17,003 bases of DNA, taken from Fusobacterium_C sp036516095. Lineage in GTDB: Bacteria > Fusobacteriota > Fusobacteriia > Fusobacteriales > Fusobacteriaceae. The stretch is from assembly GCF_036516095.1 (NCBI RefSeq), contig NZ_DATBUM010000078.1, positions 1-17,003 on the forward strand. Direction: 5' to 3'. Under the pieces are notes generated by a model, which did no database searches, had not been told where the DNA came from, and worked only from the letters and a program-made list of their open reading frames with translations. The translations under genes were made by a program, and so were the position numbers. Shown one piece after another: positions 6,192 through 14,391 of the stretch (position 1 is its first letter; every line of letters starts with the position of its first letter).

Positions 6192-8363
6192 TTCTTTTGT
6201 TTCGGTAGACATAATTTTTTCAAATTCATCTCCCATAATCGTTTCTCTTTCTAAGATAACTTTGGTAACCGCTTCCAATTTATCTCGATGTTTTATTAAA
6301 ATATCCAAAGTTTTTTGGTATTGCGTCTTGATGATTTTTCTTACCACATCATCAATTTCCTTTCCGGTTTGTTCAGAATAATATTTTCGCTCAAACATAT
6401 CCCCTTCTTGCGTTCCGTCCAATAAAATCGGTCCGAATTCCTCCACCATACCGAAACGAGTGACAATAGCTTTGGCATAAGCCGTTGCCCTTTGAATATC
6501 GTTGCTTGCTCCTGTTGAAATATTTTCCTTTCCAAAAACAATTTCTTCGGCAGCTCGTCCTCCATAGGCAAACACCATAAAATCCAATAAATCCTGTTTG
6601 GTTTGATAATTTTTTTCTTCTGCTGGTAAGGACATCGTATATCCTCCCGCAGCCCCTCTTGGAATGATTGTAATCTTATGAACTTTTTCTTCCGATCCCA
6701 AAGCATATCTGGCAATCGCATGACCTGTTTCATGATAGGCGGTCAATTTTTTATCTCGTTCGGAGACCACTTTTGATTTCTTTTCCGGTCCCATTTCCAC
6801 TTTTTCGGAGGCTTCTTCCAAATCCATCATATTGATTTCATCTCGGTTCGCTCTTGCGGCAATAATCGCAGCTTCATTTAAAATATTTGCCAAATCGGCT
6901 CCTACCAAACCGGCTGTTTTCTTTCCTATGGTCTCAAAATCAACATCCTTGGAAAATTTCTTATTTTTAGCATGGACTTTTAGAATTTCCACCCTACCTT
7001 TTAAATCGGGTTTATCCACATAGACTTGTCTATCGAATCTTCCCGGTCTCTTTAAGGCTCGGTCCAATACATCCGGTCTATTGGTAGCTGCCAAAACAAT
7101 AATGGTTTCTTCATTTCCAAATCCGTCCATTTCCACCAATAACTGATTCAAAGTTTGTTCTCTTTCGTCATTTCCTCCGCCTTGCCCAGTTCCTCTTTTT
7201 CGTCCTACAGCATCAATTTCATCAATAAAAACGATACATGGTGCATTTTTTCTAGCTTTCGCAAATAAATCCCGAACTCTCGAAGCTCCGACTCCGACAA
7301 ACATTTCCACAAATTCGGAACCTGACATACTGAAGAAAGGAACTTTTGCTTCTCCCGCAACAGCCTTCGCCAACAAAGTCTTTCCTGTTCCCGGACTTCC
7401 TAACAGCAACACTCCTTTCGGAATTCTGGCTCCAATTTTTTTAAATTTTTCCGGCTCTCTTAGAAACTCAACCACTTCTTCCAATTCATGTTTTGCTTCA
7501 TCAATTCCCGCCACATCGGCAAAGCTGACTTGGGTAATGTTTTCTCCGTTCTCCTTCGCTTTTGATTTTCCGACATTGAAAATTTGAGGTCCTCCGCCCC
7601 CACCTTTTCCCACGCCACGAAGCATGAAAATCCATACTCCGATTAGCAATAAAATTGGTAACCAAGAAGCTAATAAATTTAAAATAAACGGTGTTTGAGC
7701 CGGTGGAATTGCTTTGACATCTAAGCCTGCATTTTCCATTTTAGAAAGTAAGAGACTGTCGGAACCCAATCTGTCGGTAATCATTCTAGCCTTATACACA
7801 ACAACAGGAGTGCTTTCCGTCTTGGCTTCCACAATATTCAAACGAAATTCTCCCTTGTCCGATGAGGAATATCCATACAAATATCCTTCCCTTTCCTCTA
7901 CCCGTTGAAATTGTTTTTCCTCAATGGATTTCACGAAAGTTGTATAAGAAACTTCTCGAATTTCTTCATTCGATTTGGAATCTTTCATAAATTTCGGGAA
8001 AGAAAGAACAACGGCAACAATAAAAATCAATAGTAAAAAACCTACAAAATTAAATTTTCCTCCCATTTTTTTGGGATTTCTATTGTTCTTCGCATTTCCA
8101 AAACTTTCTCGTAGAATTTTCTTTAAATCTTCTTCATTATTGACATAAATTCTTTTTTCTATTCTTGGATTTTCTTTTTCTTCGGAAGAATCTGCGGTTT
8201 TATTTTCTTCTTCCAAAGTTTTCTGAATTTCTTCTTCTTTGCTTTCTTCTTCGGTACAAGGAGCTTCTGTTTCTTTCTTTCCGTTATTCTCTTCCGGATT
8301 TGATACTTGTATCTCTTTTTGTTCTTCTTGCTCCAAGCTATCTTTTTCTTGTTTGTCGCTCAA
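6174..8363 (-). CDS. ftsH: ATP-dependent zinc metalloprotease FtsH
   Basis: Membrane-anchored AAA+ protease that degrades misassembled membrane proteins and short-lived regulators. I place the start at TTG 8363: AGAGGAGG lies 7 nt upstream and the TTG overlaps the tilS stop as TTGA. A longer frame from ATG 8390 has no such site and adds nine residues. The product is about 729 aa. An unusual acidic, Glu/Lys-rich cytoplasmic segment (about 1-100) precedes TM1 (about 105-122). The FtsH_ext region follows (about 135-220), then TM2 (about 228-250). AAA motifs are Walker A GSPGTGKT (322-329), pore FVGV (355-358), Walker B IVFIDEI (377-383) and TNRPDVLD with RPGRFDR. The peptidase has HETGH (544-548) and D622 in GASNDIQ as third zinc ligand. 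The second Walker A residue is Ser where Pro is usual. Confidence 0.97.
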   Translation of the reverse strand: MSDKQEKDSLEQEEQKEIQVSNPEENNGKKETEAPCTEEESKEEEIQKTLEEENKTADSSEEKENPRIEKRIYVNNEEDLKKILRESFGNAKNNRNPKKMGGKFNFVGFLLLIFIVAVVLSFPKFMKDSKSNEEIREVSYTTFVKSIEEKQFQRVEEREGYLYGYSSSDKGEFRLNIVEAKTESTPVVVYKARMITDRLGSDSLLLSKMENAGLDVKAIPPAQTPFILNLLASWLPILLLIGVWIFMLRGVGKGGGGGPQIFNVGKSKAKENGENITQVSFADVAGIDEAKHELEEVVEFLREPEKFKKIGARIPKGVLLLGSPGTGKTLLAKAVAGEAKVPFFSMSGSEFVEMFVGVGASRVRDLFAKARKNAPCIVFIDEIDAVGRKRGTGQGGGNDEREQTLNQLLVEMDGFGNEETIIVLAATNRPDVLDRALKRPGRFDRQVYVDKPDLKGRVEILKVHAKNKKFSKDVDFETIGKKTAGLVGADLANILNEAAIIAARANRDEINMMDLEEASEKVEMGPEKKSKVVSERDKKLTAYHETGHAIARYALGSEEKVHKITIIPRGAAGGYTMSLPAEEKNYQTKQDLLDFMVFAYGGRAAEEIVFGKENISTGASNDIQRATAYAKAIVTRFGMVEEFGPILLDGTQEGDMFERKYYSEQTGKEIDDVVRKIIKTQYQKTLDILIKHRDKLEAVTKVILERETIMGDEFEKIMSTETKEFTNEI

Positions 8364-9697
8364 TGTCTGACCTCCTCTATTTTTATGCATATTTTTTGTT
8401 TGCTTTCTTTCTGCTCCATGTTTGCCCTCCTGATATTTCCTAAGGCAATAATTTCCCCTTGATAAAGCAGAATCGGAACTTTTTTTCGCTGTTCCTTGGG
8501 AATTTTTTCATTGATGAAAATTTCTTTTACTTTTTTGGGACCTTTCATTCCGTACAATTGGATTCGATCCCCCTCTTGAAAATTTCGTACTTTCAAAGAA
8601 GAAACACCGTCCCAATTCCATAAAAATCCTTCCTTTTGCTGCTTTTTTTCGTCTGTACAAACAGAAATTTGAATTCTGTAATTTTGAAAATACACTTCTC
8701 CGGGAATATTGATACTCTTAGTTTCTTCCAAAAGATCTCTTTCTTCTTTTTTTTTGAACTCTACCCATATTCTATCATACTCTTTCTTGAATTTCCAAAA
8801 TTTTTTCAAATCATAGGAAAGGCTCCCTCCTCTTTCTAAAAGAGTATAAATCTGATGAATTTGTTTCCGATTGATAGGGATTTGTTTTGAAAGAAGATAC
8901 TTATATAAAATTTTTTTCTGAAAATACGCTTTTTCTTTTTGTAACTTTGTTACACTGATAAATCCCTCTTTCCAGTACTCTTGCCAGTCGATTCTTTCCT
9001 CTTCTTCCTTTCTTTCTTCCAATTCCTCCATAAAAGACGCCACTTTTTCTTTCCATTTCGGATTATAACTTTTCAACTGCGGAAGAAGCTCCAAACGAAT
9101 TCGATTTCTGGAATATTCGGTTTCCTCATTCGTTTTGTCCTTACAATATGCGATTTGATGTCGCTCTAAATAAGATAGAATTTCCTCTTTTTCAAAATCA
9201 CGAAGAGGTCGAATTTTCTCTTTCTGTTTTCTGGAAATCCCTGCCAATCCCTCCATAGAACTTCCCCGTAATAGACGGAAAAAAAAGGTTTCCAAATGAT
9301 CGTCCAAATGATGAGCGGTAGCAATTTTATGATATGCCCTTTCCTTTTTTATCTGATCAAAAAATTGATACCGTAGAGTTCTTCCCGCTTCTTCCAAGCT
9401 TTGTCCTTCTTTTTTTGCATAAGACGGTACGTCCGCTCTTCGTGCGATAATTTCCAAATTTTTTTTCTTTGCATAGTCCAAACAAAAAAAATAATCCTGC
9501 TCCGCCTCTTCTTGTCGTATCATATGGTGTAAATGCAATAAGAGCATCTGAAAAGACAGCTGCTCTTGTAATTTCAATAACATTTCCACCAGAAATACCG
9601 AATCCGGTCCGCCTGAAAAGGCAACCAGAATCCGATCTCCCTCTTGAATGTATTGATATTCTTTTTGACCTTCTAAAAATTTCTGAAATTCTTTCAT
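8360..9697 (-). CDS. tilS: tRNA(Ile)-lysidine synthetase
   Basis: Cytoplasmic enzyme that converts C34 of the CAU-anticodon tRNA-Ile to lysidine using ATP and lysine, so that AUA is read as isoleucine. 445 aa, a full-length family member. The N-terminal N-type ATPase has PP-loop SGGPDS (28-33), HLHHMIR (55-61), the HHLDDHLET motif (129-137), RPL (163-165) and SRNRIR (196-201), all diagnostic of TilS. A middle domain and the C-terminal TilS_C domain (about 370-440, GDRIQLYGMKGPKKVKEIF) complete it. The ATG has an AGAGGG ribosome site about 8 nt upstream and lies 16 bp after mltG. The stop codon overlaps the ftsH TTG start by 4 nt. In many Firmicutes hprT sits between tilS and ftsH; here it is absent. 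Confidence 0.96.
   Translation of the reverse strand: MKEFQKFLEGQKEYQYIQEGDRILVAFSGGPDSVFLVEMLLKLQEQLSFQMLLLHLHHMIRQEEAEQDYFFCLDYAKKKNLEIIARRADVPSYAKKEGQSLEEAGRTLRYQFFDQIKKERAYHKIATAHHLDDHLETFFFRLLRGSSMEGLAGISRKQKEKIRPLRDFEKEEILSYLERHQIAYCKDKTNEETEYSRNRIRLELLPQLKSYNPKWKEKVASFMEELEERKEEEERIDWQEYWKEGFISVTKLQKEKAYFQKKILYKYLLSKQIPINRKQIHQIYTLLERGGSLSYDLKKFWKFKKEYDRIWVEFKKKEERDLLEETKSINIPGEVYFQNYRIQISVCTDEKKQQKEGFLWNWDGVSSLKVRNFQEGDRIQLYGMKGPKKVKEIFINEKIPKEQRKKVPILLYQGEIIALGNIRRANMEQKESKQKICIKIEEVRH
8371..8376 (-). promoter_or_regulatory. Ribosome site deciding the ftsH TTG start
   Basis: Minus-strand AGGAGG, 7 nt before TTG 8363, lies within the last codons of tilS. The TTGA overlap (8363-8360) joins the ftsH start to the tilS TGA, so FtsH synthesis is probably coupled to TilS translation. 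Confidence 0.88.
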
Positions 9698-9713
9698 ACA
9701 GCGATCCCTCTCT

Positions 9714-10658
9714 TTATTTTTGCTGCTTTTTTTGAAAGTCTATATGCTCTCGATACGTCTTGCTGAAATAATGAGCTCCCTCTCCTTTTGTGACAAAAAA
9801 ATAGTATTCCGTTTCGGCAGGATGATAGGCAGCATAGACGGAACTGACCGTCGGACTGCAGATAGGTCCCGGCGGTAAGCCTGCATTTCGATAGGTATTG
9901 TATGGAGAATCCGTTTTCAAATCCTTGTAGTAAATTTTCTTTTTCTGATAATCATACAAATAATTTACCGTAGAATCAATTTCCAATCTCATCCCTTTTT
10001 GCAAACGATTTTCAATCACGGAAGCAATGATTGCTTTCTCTTCTTCCAATTTTGCTTCCCTTTCTAATAAAGACGCCAAAATCAATTTTTGATAAAACTC
10101 TTCTTTGTCCGCATAGTCTGTCGGTGGAAAACGTTTTAAAAATTCCTGTAAAAAAAGTTGAATGACCTCTTTCTCCGTGTAATTTCCGGGAATATTATAG
10201 GTTTCGGGATAGAAATATCCCTCCCAATTTCCTTCCGGGGTCGGATAAGGAAAGCTTAGGGACTGTAACTCTTGAAAATAGATTTCTTTTTTTCCAATTC
10301 CTTTCTTTTCCAAGAATTCAAAAATTTGAGAAATTGTACTTCCCTCAATGATCGTTATCTTCTGAAACTTCCCCTTTCCTGCTTCCAACATAGAAATCAA
10401 CTCTGCCCAAGAATAGTCTCCTTGAAATTCATAATATCCCGCTTTGATGTCTTTTCCGCCTTGATGAAAATATCGTAAATAAAGCCAAAATAGCTTATTT
10501 TCTTTGGTGTTGATTTTCGACAATTCTTCTCGAATATTTTTTCCATATTCAAAATTCAAAGAAATCTGATACTCTTGTTTTCTGTATACTTGCCGGTATC
10601 CATAAGCAAGAATTCCTATGATGAAAATGAAGAAAGTAAGGTAAATCGCTTTTTTCAC
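9714..10658 (-). CDS. mltG: Endolytic murein transglycosylase MltG (YceG-like)
   Basis: Membrane-anchored lytic transglycosylase that cuts nascent glycan strands and sets peptidoglycan chain length. The ATG at 10664 directly abuts AGGAG with zero spacing, so I prefer the GTG at 10658, 6 nt from the same site. That gives 314 aa starting MKKAIYLTFF. A single N-terminal anchor (about 3-20) is followed by a LysM-like subdomain (about 30-95) and the YceG catalytic domain. The catalytic Glu is in LASLLEREA (E199 in this numbering). Downstream are VIENRLQKGMRLEIDSTVNY (about 214-233) and YNTYRNAGLPPGPICSP, both strongly conserved in MltG. It lies between the DEAD-box gene and tilS with short gaps, so the genes are co-transcribed. 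Confidence 0.95.
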   Translation of the reverse strand: MKKAIYLTFFIFIIGILAYGYRQVYRKQEYQISLNFEYGKNIREELSKINTKENKLFWLYLRYFHQGGKDIKAGYYEFQGDYSWAELISMLEAGKGKFQKITIIEGSTISQIFEFLEKKGIGKKEIYFQELQSLSFPYPTPEGNWEGYFYPETYNIPGNYTEKEVIQLFLQEFLKRFPPTDYADKEEFYQKLILASLLEREAKLEEEKAIIASVIENRLQKGMRLEIDSTVNYLYDYQKKKIYYKDLKTDSPYNTYRNAGLPPGPICSPTVSSVYAAYHPAETEYYFFVTKGEGAHYFSKTYREHIDFQKKQQK

Positions 10659-10664
10659 TGACAT

Positions 10665-10669
10665 CTCCT
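10665..10669 (-). promoter_or_regulatory. Ribosome site arguing for an mltG GTG start
   Basis: Minus-strand AGGAG immediately precedes ATG 10664 (spacing 0) but lies 6 nt before the in-frame GTG at 10658. Normal ribosome spacing favours GTG. The two choices differ by two residues. Confidence 0.7.
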
Positions 10670-10675
10670 CTCTTT

Positions 10676-12262
10676 TTATTTTTGTGATTTTGCTTTTTCT
10701 ATCAACGGTTTCTTTCCTTTTTGTTTAGCTTTGAAACTTTCAATAATAATTTCCGCCTCTTTAAAAGGCACGGTAATGAAAGAAAAGGCTTCATATACTT
10801 CGACATTTCGAATTTTTTTATCCTGTACCTTTGCCACCTTCATCACTTTTTCCACCAATTTTTTTGCTGTCATTCCGTCTTTTCTACCCAGTGCCACAAA
10901 AAGTCTTGCCTTTCCGCCTCCTGCAGTTTTCGTGGAAGAAATCTCATTGTAGTTGCTTTCATCCAAAACATCTTCATAAGCAAGTTTCAGCAGAGAAGCT
11001 ACAATGTTTTCCGCTTCTTCTTTTTTCAACAAATCTTGAGCCAACTTCTTAAATTTGTCATATTCTCCTTCCAGTAAAATTTCATCCACATCTTTTTGAA
11101 TTTGAAATTTTTTCGCTTGAATGACATCTTTGACTTCCGGAACTTGTTCCTTTCGAATTTCCGTTTTCACAATTCTTTGAATTTGTAATAATCTTCGATA
11201 TTCTTGAGGAGTAATAAAAGTAATGGCGGTTCCCTCTTTTCCCGCTCTTCCGGTTCTTCCGATTCGATGTACATAACTCTCTGCTTCTTGAGGAATTGCA
11301 TAGTTGATAACATGGCTCAAATCATTGACATCAATTCCACGAGCCGCCACATCAGTTGCCACTAAAATATTGATTTTTCTGGCTTTAAATCGTTTCAATG
11401 TCACTTCTCGATAATTTTGTCCAATATCTCCATGCAGACCTTCCGCATCATATCCTCTGTCATTTAATCTTCCCACCACTTCATTGACATCCGTTTTGGT
11501 TCGACAGAAAACAATTCCGTAGAAATCTTCCGCCAAGTCAATAATTCTACAAAGAGCTTCAAATTTATCTCGTTCATTGACTTCAAAATAAATTTGATCG
11601 GTTAAATCCGTCGTTAACTCTCTCGCTTTGACCGCCAAGACTTCATAGTCTTTCATGTGCTTCTTTGCTACTTTTAAAATTTCATTCGGCATGGTTGCGG
11701 AGAAAAACAACATTCTCTTATCTTCATTGGTAGCTTCCAGAATTTTTTCCACATCTTCCAAAAATCCCATATTTAACATTTCGTCCGCTTCATCCAAGAT
11801 GAAATACTTTAAATCTTGCAGTCTTAAAAACTTTCTCTCAATAAAATCAATCACTCTTCCGGGAGTTCCTACAATAATATCCGCTCCTGTGCGAAGCAGC
11901 TTTCTCTGAATATCAATGGATTGTCCCCCGTAAACCGGAATGATTTTAATTTTTTTGGAACTTCCCAAACTATTCATTTCCTCCGCTACTTGTAAGGCCA
12001 ATTCTCTTGTAGGTGTCAAGACAATCCCTTGAATTTTATCCTGATGTTCTATATTTTCTAAAATAGGAAGAGCAAAGGCTGCTGTTTTTCCCGTTCCTGT
12101 TTGTGCTTGTCCAATAATATCTTTTTCTCCTGTCAACAATGCCGGAATTGTTAAACTTTGAATTGGAGTCGGAGTTTCATATCCTTTCTTAGATAATGCT
12201 TTTAATAATTTTTCTCCAATACCTAAGTCTCTAAACTCCTTTAATACTTCTTTTTTTTCCAT
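10676..12262 (-). CDS. DEAD-box ATP-dependent RNA helicase with DbpA-type RNA-binding domain
   Basis: RNA helicase expected to remodel structured RNA in ribosome assembly, cold adaptation or decay, 528 aa. Motifs in order are an N-terminal Q-motif (F10, then PTPIQ 31-35), motif I AQTGTGKT (53-60), Ia PTRELA (84-89), Ib TPGR (133-136), DEAD (157-160), SAT (188-190), ATDVAARGID (302-311) and HRIGRTGR (332-339). Residues 370-430 are helical and charged, and 452-512 (KARLFVALGRKDGM ... FSFITVPF) are a DbpA/CsdA-type RNA-binding fold, ending in a basic tail (KAKQKGKKP). DeaD/CsdA or CshA-like proteins share this plan, so the subfamily is left open. A promoter with an extended -10 precedes it; it heads the mltG-tilS-ftsH run. 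Confidence 0.95.
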   Translation of the reverse strand: MEKKEVLKEFRDLGIGEKLLKALSKKGYETPTPIQSLTIPALLTGEKDIIGQAQTGTGKTAAFALPILENIEHQDKIQGIVLTPTRELALQVAEEMNSLGSSKKIKIIPVYGGQSIDIQRKLLRTGADIIVGTPGRVIDFIERKFLRLQDLKYFILDEADEMLNMGFLEDVEKILEATNEDKRMLFFSATMPNEILKVAKKHMKDYEVLAVKARELTTDLTDQIYFEVNERDKFEALCRIIDLAEDFYGIVFCRTKTDVNEVVGRLNDRGYDAEGLHGDIGQNYREVTLKRFKARKINILVATDVAARGIDVNDLSHVINYAIPQEAESYVHRIGRTGRAGKEGTAITFITPQEYRRLLQIQRIVKTEIRKEQVPEVKDVIQAKKFQIQKDVDEILLEGEYDKFKKLAQDLLKKEEAENIVASLLKLAYEDVLDESNYNEISSTKTAGGGKARLFVALGRKDGMTAKKLVEKVMKVAKVQDKKIRNVEVYEAFSFITVPFKEAEIIIESFKAKQKGKKPLIEKAKSQK

Positions 12263-12305
12263 TCTTCACGTCCTTTTTCTTTATTTTATCTTTCAATAAC
12301 GTATT

Positions 12306-12333
12306 ATTATAGCATACTTTTCATTTTTTACAA
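12306..12333 (-). promoter_or_regulatory. Extended -10 promoter of the DEAD-box helicase operon
   Basis: Minus-strand TATAAT (12311-12306) preceded by TGC. A partial -35, TTGTAA (12333-12328), lies 16 bp upstream and contains the TAA stop of the MORN-repeat gene. The core TATGCTATAATAAT is identical to that of the rpsT promoter. Confidence 0.8.
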
Positions 12334-12789
12334 AACTTCTTTTCCCTTTCCTTTTAATTTTCCCGTTTCTGTGTAATATTCCCAAACACCTTTCGGTTTT
12401 CCATACTCATATCTTCCTTTCACACGCAAAACCCCATTTGGATAATAGAGTAAATATTCTCCCATATCTTTTCCGTTCCAATAAGAAGTCTTCATCACAG
12501 GATTTCCATTTTCCAGATACAAGATATATTTTCCTTGCAACTTTCCTTCTCTCCATGTTTCAATCGTTTTCAAATTTCCATTCGGATAAAACCACAGCCA
12601 AGTTCCATTTGCTTTCCCATTTTCATAATAGTAGCGATCCTTTCCTCTACTTGCCTTTCCCGTGTATTTTTCTCCCTGATAATACATCGCTCCGTCTTTT
12701 TCCTCTAACTGTGTATACTCCACTTCGGCAATTGCTTTTCCTAGCCAAGAAAATATCAAAAAACTTAAAAAAATGAATATTTTTTTCAT
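12328..12789 (-). CDS. Secreted MORN_2-repeat protein (YwqK-like)
   Basis: A 153-aa exported protein with an N-terminal signal peptide (1-21, hydrophobic core then KAIA before EVE). From residue 59 it consists of four tandem MORN_2-like units with an exact 24-residue period: 59-82, 83-106, 107-130, and 131-153 (last one short). Each contains G-x-W/Y-x-x-Y-x-x-N/T-G and ends near a Trp/Tyr-x-x-G turn. MORN_2 proteins are abundant in fusobacteria and, as I recall, have been linked to invasive species; their function is not established. Some databases call this architecture a YwqK antitoxin, which I do not infer here. The ribosome site is GGGAG about 10 nt upstream. A weak promoter (TACACT at 12840-12835 with a preceding TGG) and a palindrome lie upstream. 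No terminator separates it from the helicase. Confidence 0.85.
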   Translation of the reverse strand: MKKIFIFLSFLIFSWLGKAIAEVEYTQLEEKDGAMYYQGEKYTGKASRGKDRYYYENGKANGTWLWFYPNGNLKTIETWREGKLQGKYILYLENGNPVMKTSYWNGKDMGEYLLYYPNGVLRVKGRYEYGKPKGVWEYYTETGKLKGKGKEVL

Positions 12790-12841
12790 ACTTTATAATC
12801 TCCCGTTCCAAGATTTTTATTTCCTATCGCTCTTAGTGTAC

Positions 12842-12865
12842 CATAGAAACTCATTCCTTTCTATG
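12842..12865. promoter_or_regulatory. Palindrome CATAGAAA-N8-TTTCTATG in a divergent intergenic region
   Basis: A perfect 8-bp-arm inverted repeat with an 8-nt spacer lies in the 167-bp gap between the divergent MORN_2 gene and pepA. It falls just upstream of the weak TACACT box proposed for the MORN_2 gene and about 50 bp before the pepA -10. It could be an operator or a hairpin. The rest of the gap holds only these promoters and the pepA ribosome site. Confidence 0.5.
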
Positions 12866-12911
12866 AATATTTTCTTTTTTTGAATTTTACACTCCGAGAA
12901 AGAAAATAATG

Positions 12912-12920
12912 TGATATAAT
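12912..12920 (+). promoter_or_regulatory. Extended -10 promoter of pepA
   Basis: TGATATAAT, a perfect -10 hexamer (12915-12920) with the TGn extension. No good -35 lies 16-18 bp upstream, which is common for extended -10 promoters. It is 36 bp before the pepA ATG, which has AAGGAGG at 12941-12947. Confidence 0.7.
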
Positions 12921-12956
12921 AGGAAAAAGACTTTTAGTTTAAGGAGGAACGATAGT

Positions 12957-14390
12957 ATGTATTTTCAAATAATTTCCGAGATACAAAAGCCTTATGACAA
13001 AACAGTATCTCTATTAGCGGAACATGAGATTTCCATTTGCCCCTATATTTCTACGCAAAATCAAGAGTTGATTCATAAAATATTTCAAAAGAAAAAATTT
13101 ACTGCAAAGGAGGGCGAAATCTGCGAAGTTTCTTTTTTAGAAGGAGAACTGCTATGTACCACTATTTTCATAGGTCTTGGAAAAAAAGAAACCCTTCAAA
13201 AAGATATCCTCCGAGAAAGTCTATACTCCGCTTTAAAAGAGGAAACGGGACATTTCTTGCTTTCGGCGGAAGATCCCGCTCTGATTGATGTGGATGTTTT
13301 TGCAGAAATTGCGGAGCATATTAACTATGACTTTGATAAATATAAATCCAAGAAAAAAGATAAATTTCTATCTCTTGATTTCTATTGTCCTCATCCGGTG
13401 GATTTTCCAAAAGAAAGTGCAAGTCTTTCTGAAATTTCTTCTCTAGTAAGAAATCTAATCAATGAACCTGCCGCCTATATGACTCCGGAAAGACTTTCCA
13501 TGGAGGCGCAAATTTGTTCTGAAAAATATGGATTTGACATTGAAATTTTAGATGAACACAAGGCGGAATCTTTGGGAATGAAAGCATTTTTAGCGGTGGG
13601 AAGAGCGGCTGCCAACAGACCGAAGGTCATTGTAATGAGATACCGAGGAAATCCGAACTCAAAAGAAATCACGGCTCTGATTGGAAAGGGAGTTTGCTAT
13701 GATACCGGAGGCTTATCCTTAAAGCCGACTTCCAGTATGTTAAATATGAAGGACGACATGAGCGGAGCCGCTACGGTTATAGGAATTCTATCCGCTGTGG
13801 CGGAAAACAAAATAAAACATAATGTTGTAGGAGTCATTGCCGCCTGCGAAAATGCAATCGGACCGAATGCTTACCGTCCCGGAGATGTCATTGGCAGCTT
13901 GAACGGAAAAACCATTGAAGTCACGAATACCGATGCCGAGGGAAGATTGACTTTAGCAGACGCTCTTACTTACAGTATTCGTATCGAAAAAGCGACGGAA
14001 CTGATTGATATTGCCACTCTGACCGGAGCTATGTACATGGCTCTCGGTTCCGAAGCCTGCGGAGTTATTACCAATACTCCTTCTCTTTATCAAGACTTGG
14101 TAAAAGCAAGTGAAGCTTGGAGAGAAGAATTCTGGCAAATGCCCTTATTCAAGCATCAAAAAAAATCCTTAAAATCTTCCGTTGCGGATATTAAAAATTC
14201 CGGCCCAAGAACGGCCGGAGCAAGTTTTGCTGCCGCATTTTTGGAAGAGTTTGTGGAAAATATTCCTTGGCTACATTTGGATGTAGCAGGAACTTGTTTT
14301 TCAGAAGAGGGAGATTCCTATTATAAAAAAGGAGCCACCGGTCAATTAGTTCGTTCTGTATATAGCTATTTAAAAAATAAGGAGCTCTAG
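12957..14390 (+). CDS. pepA: Leucyl aminopeptidase, M17 family (cytosol aminopeptidase)
   Basis: Cytoplasmic two-metal aminopeptidase that releases N-terminal amino acids from peptides, 477 aa. The N-terminal third (about 1-155) is divergent, as is normal for M17. The catalytic domain carries GKGVCYDTGGLSLKP (243-257, with metal/catalytic K244, D249, K256), MKDDMSGA with D267, and NTDAEGRLTLADAL (324-337, D326, E328, R330). All residues expected for two metals and catalysis are present. Further family marks are NEPAAYMTPE, ATLTGA and HLDVAGT near the end. The ATG has AGGAGG 9 nt upstream. It can complete the use of peptides imported by the Dpp system at the left of the window. The last codons contain the ribosome site of a following small ORF. 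Confidence 0.97.
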   Translation: MYFQIISEIQKPYDKTVSLLAEHEISICPYISTQNQELIHKIFQKKKFTAKEGEICEVSFLEGELLCTTIFIGLGKKETLQKDILRESLYSALKEETGHFLLSAEDPALIDVDVFAEIAEHINYDFDKYKSKKKDKFLSLDFYCPHPVDFPKESASLSEISSLVRNLINEPAAYMTPERLSMEAQICSEKYGFDIEILDEHKAESLGMKAFLAVGRAAANRPKVIVMRYRGNPNSKEITALIGKGVCYDTGGLSLKPTSSMLNMKDDMSGAATVIGILSAVAENKIKHNVVGVIAACENAIGPNAYRPGDVIGSLNGKTIEVTNTDAEGRLTLADALTYSIRIEKATELIDIATLTGAMYMALGSEACGVITNTPSLYQDLVKASEAWREEFWQMPLFKHQKKSLKSSVADIKNSGPRTAGASFAAAFLEEFVENIPWLHLDVAGTCFSEEGDSYYKKGATGQLVRSVYSYLKNKEL

Positions 14391-14391
14391 T

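Noticed and set aside
8165..8443. 92-aa plus-strand ORF rich in Leu and Phe
   Set aside because: It is the antisense of the Glu/Lys-rich ftsH N-terminal segment; GAA and AAG codons read backwards give TTC and CTT. No ribosome site.
12328..12789. Toxin-antitoxin antitoxin interpretation of the MORN_2 protein
   Set aside because: The protein has a signal peptide and there is no adjacent toxin-like gene; the antitoxin label is a database carry-over for YwqK-like proteins.
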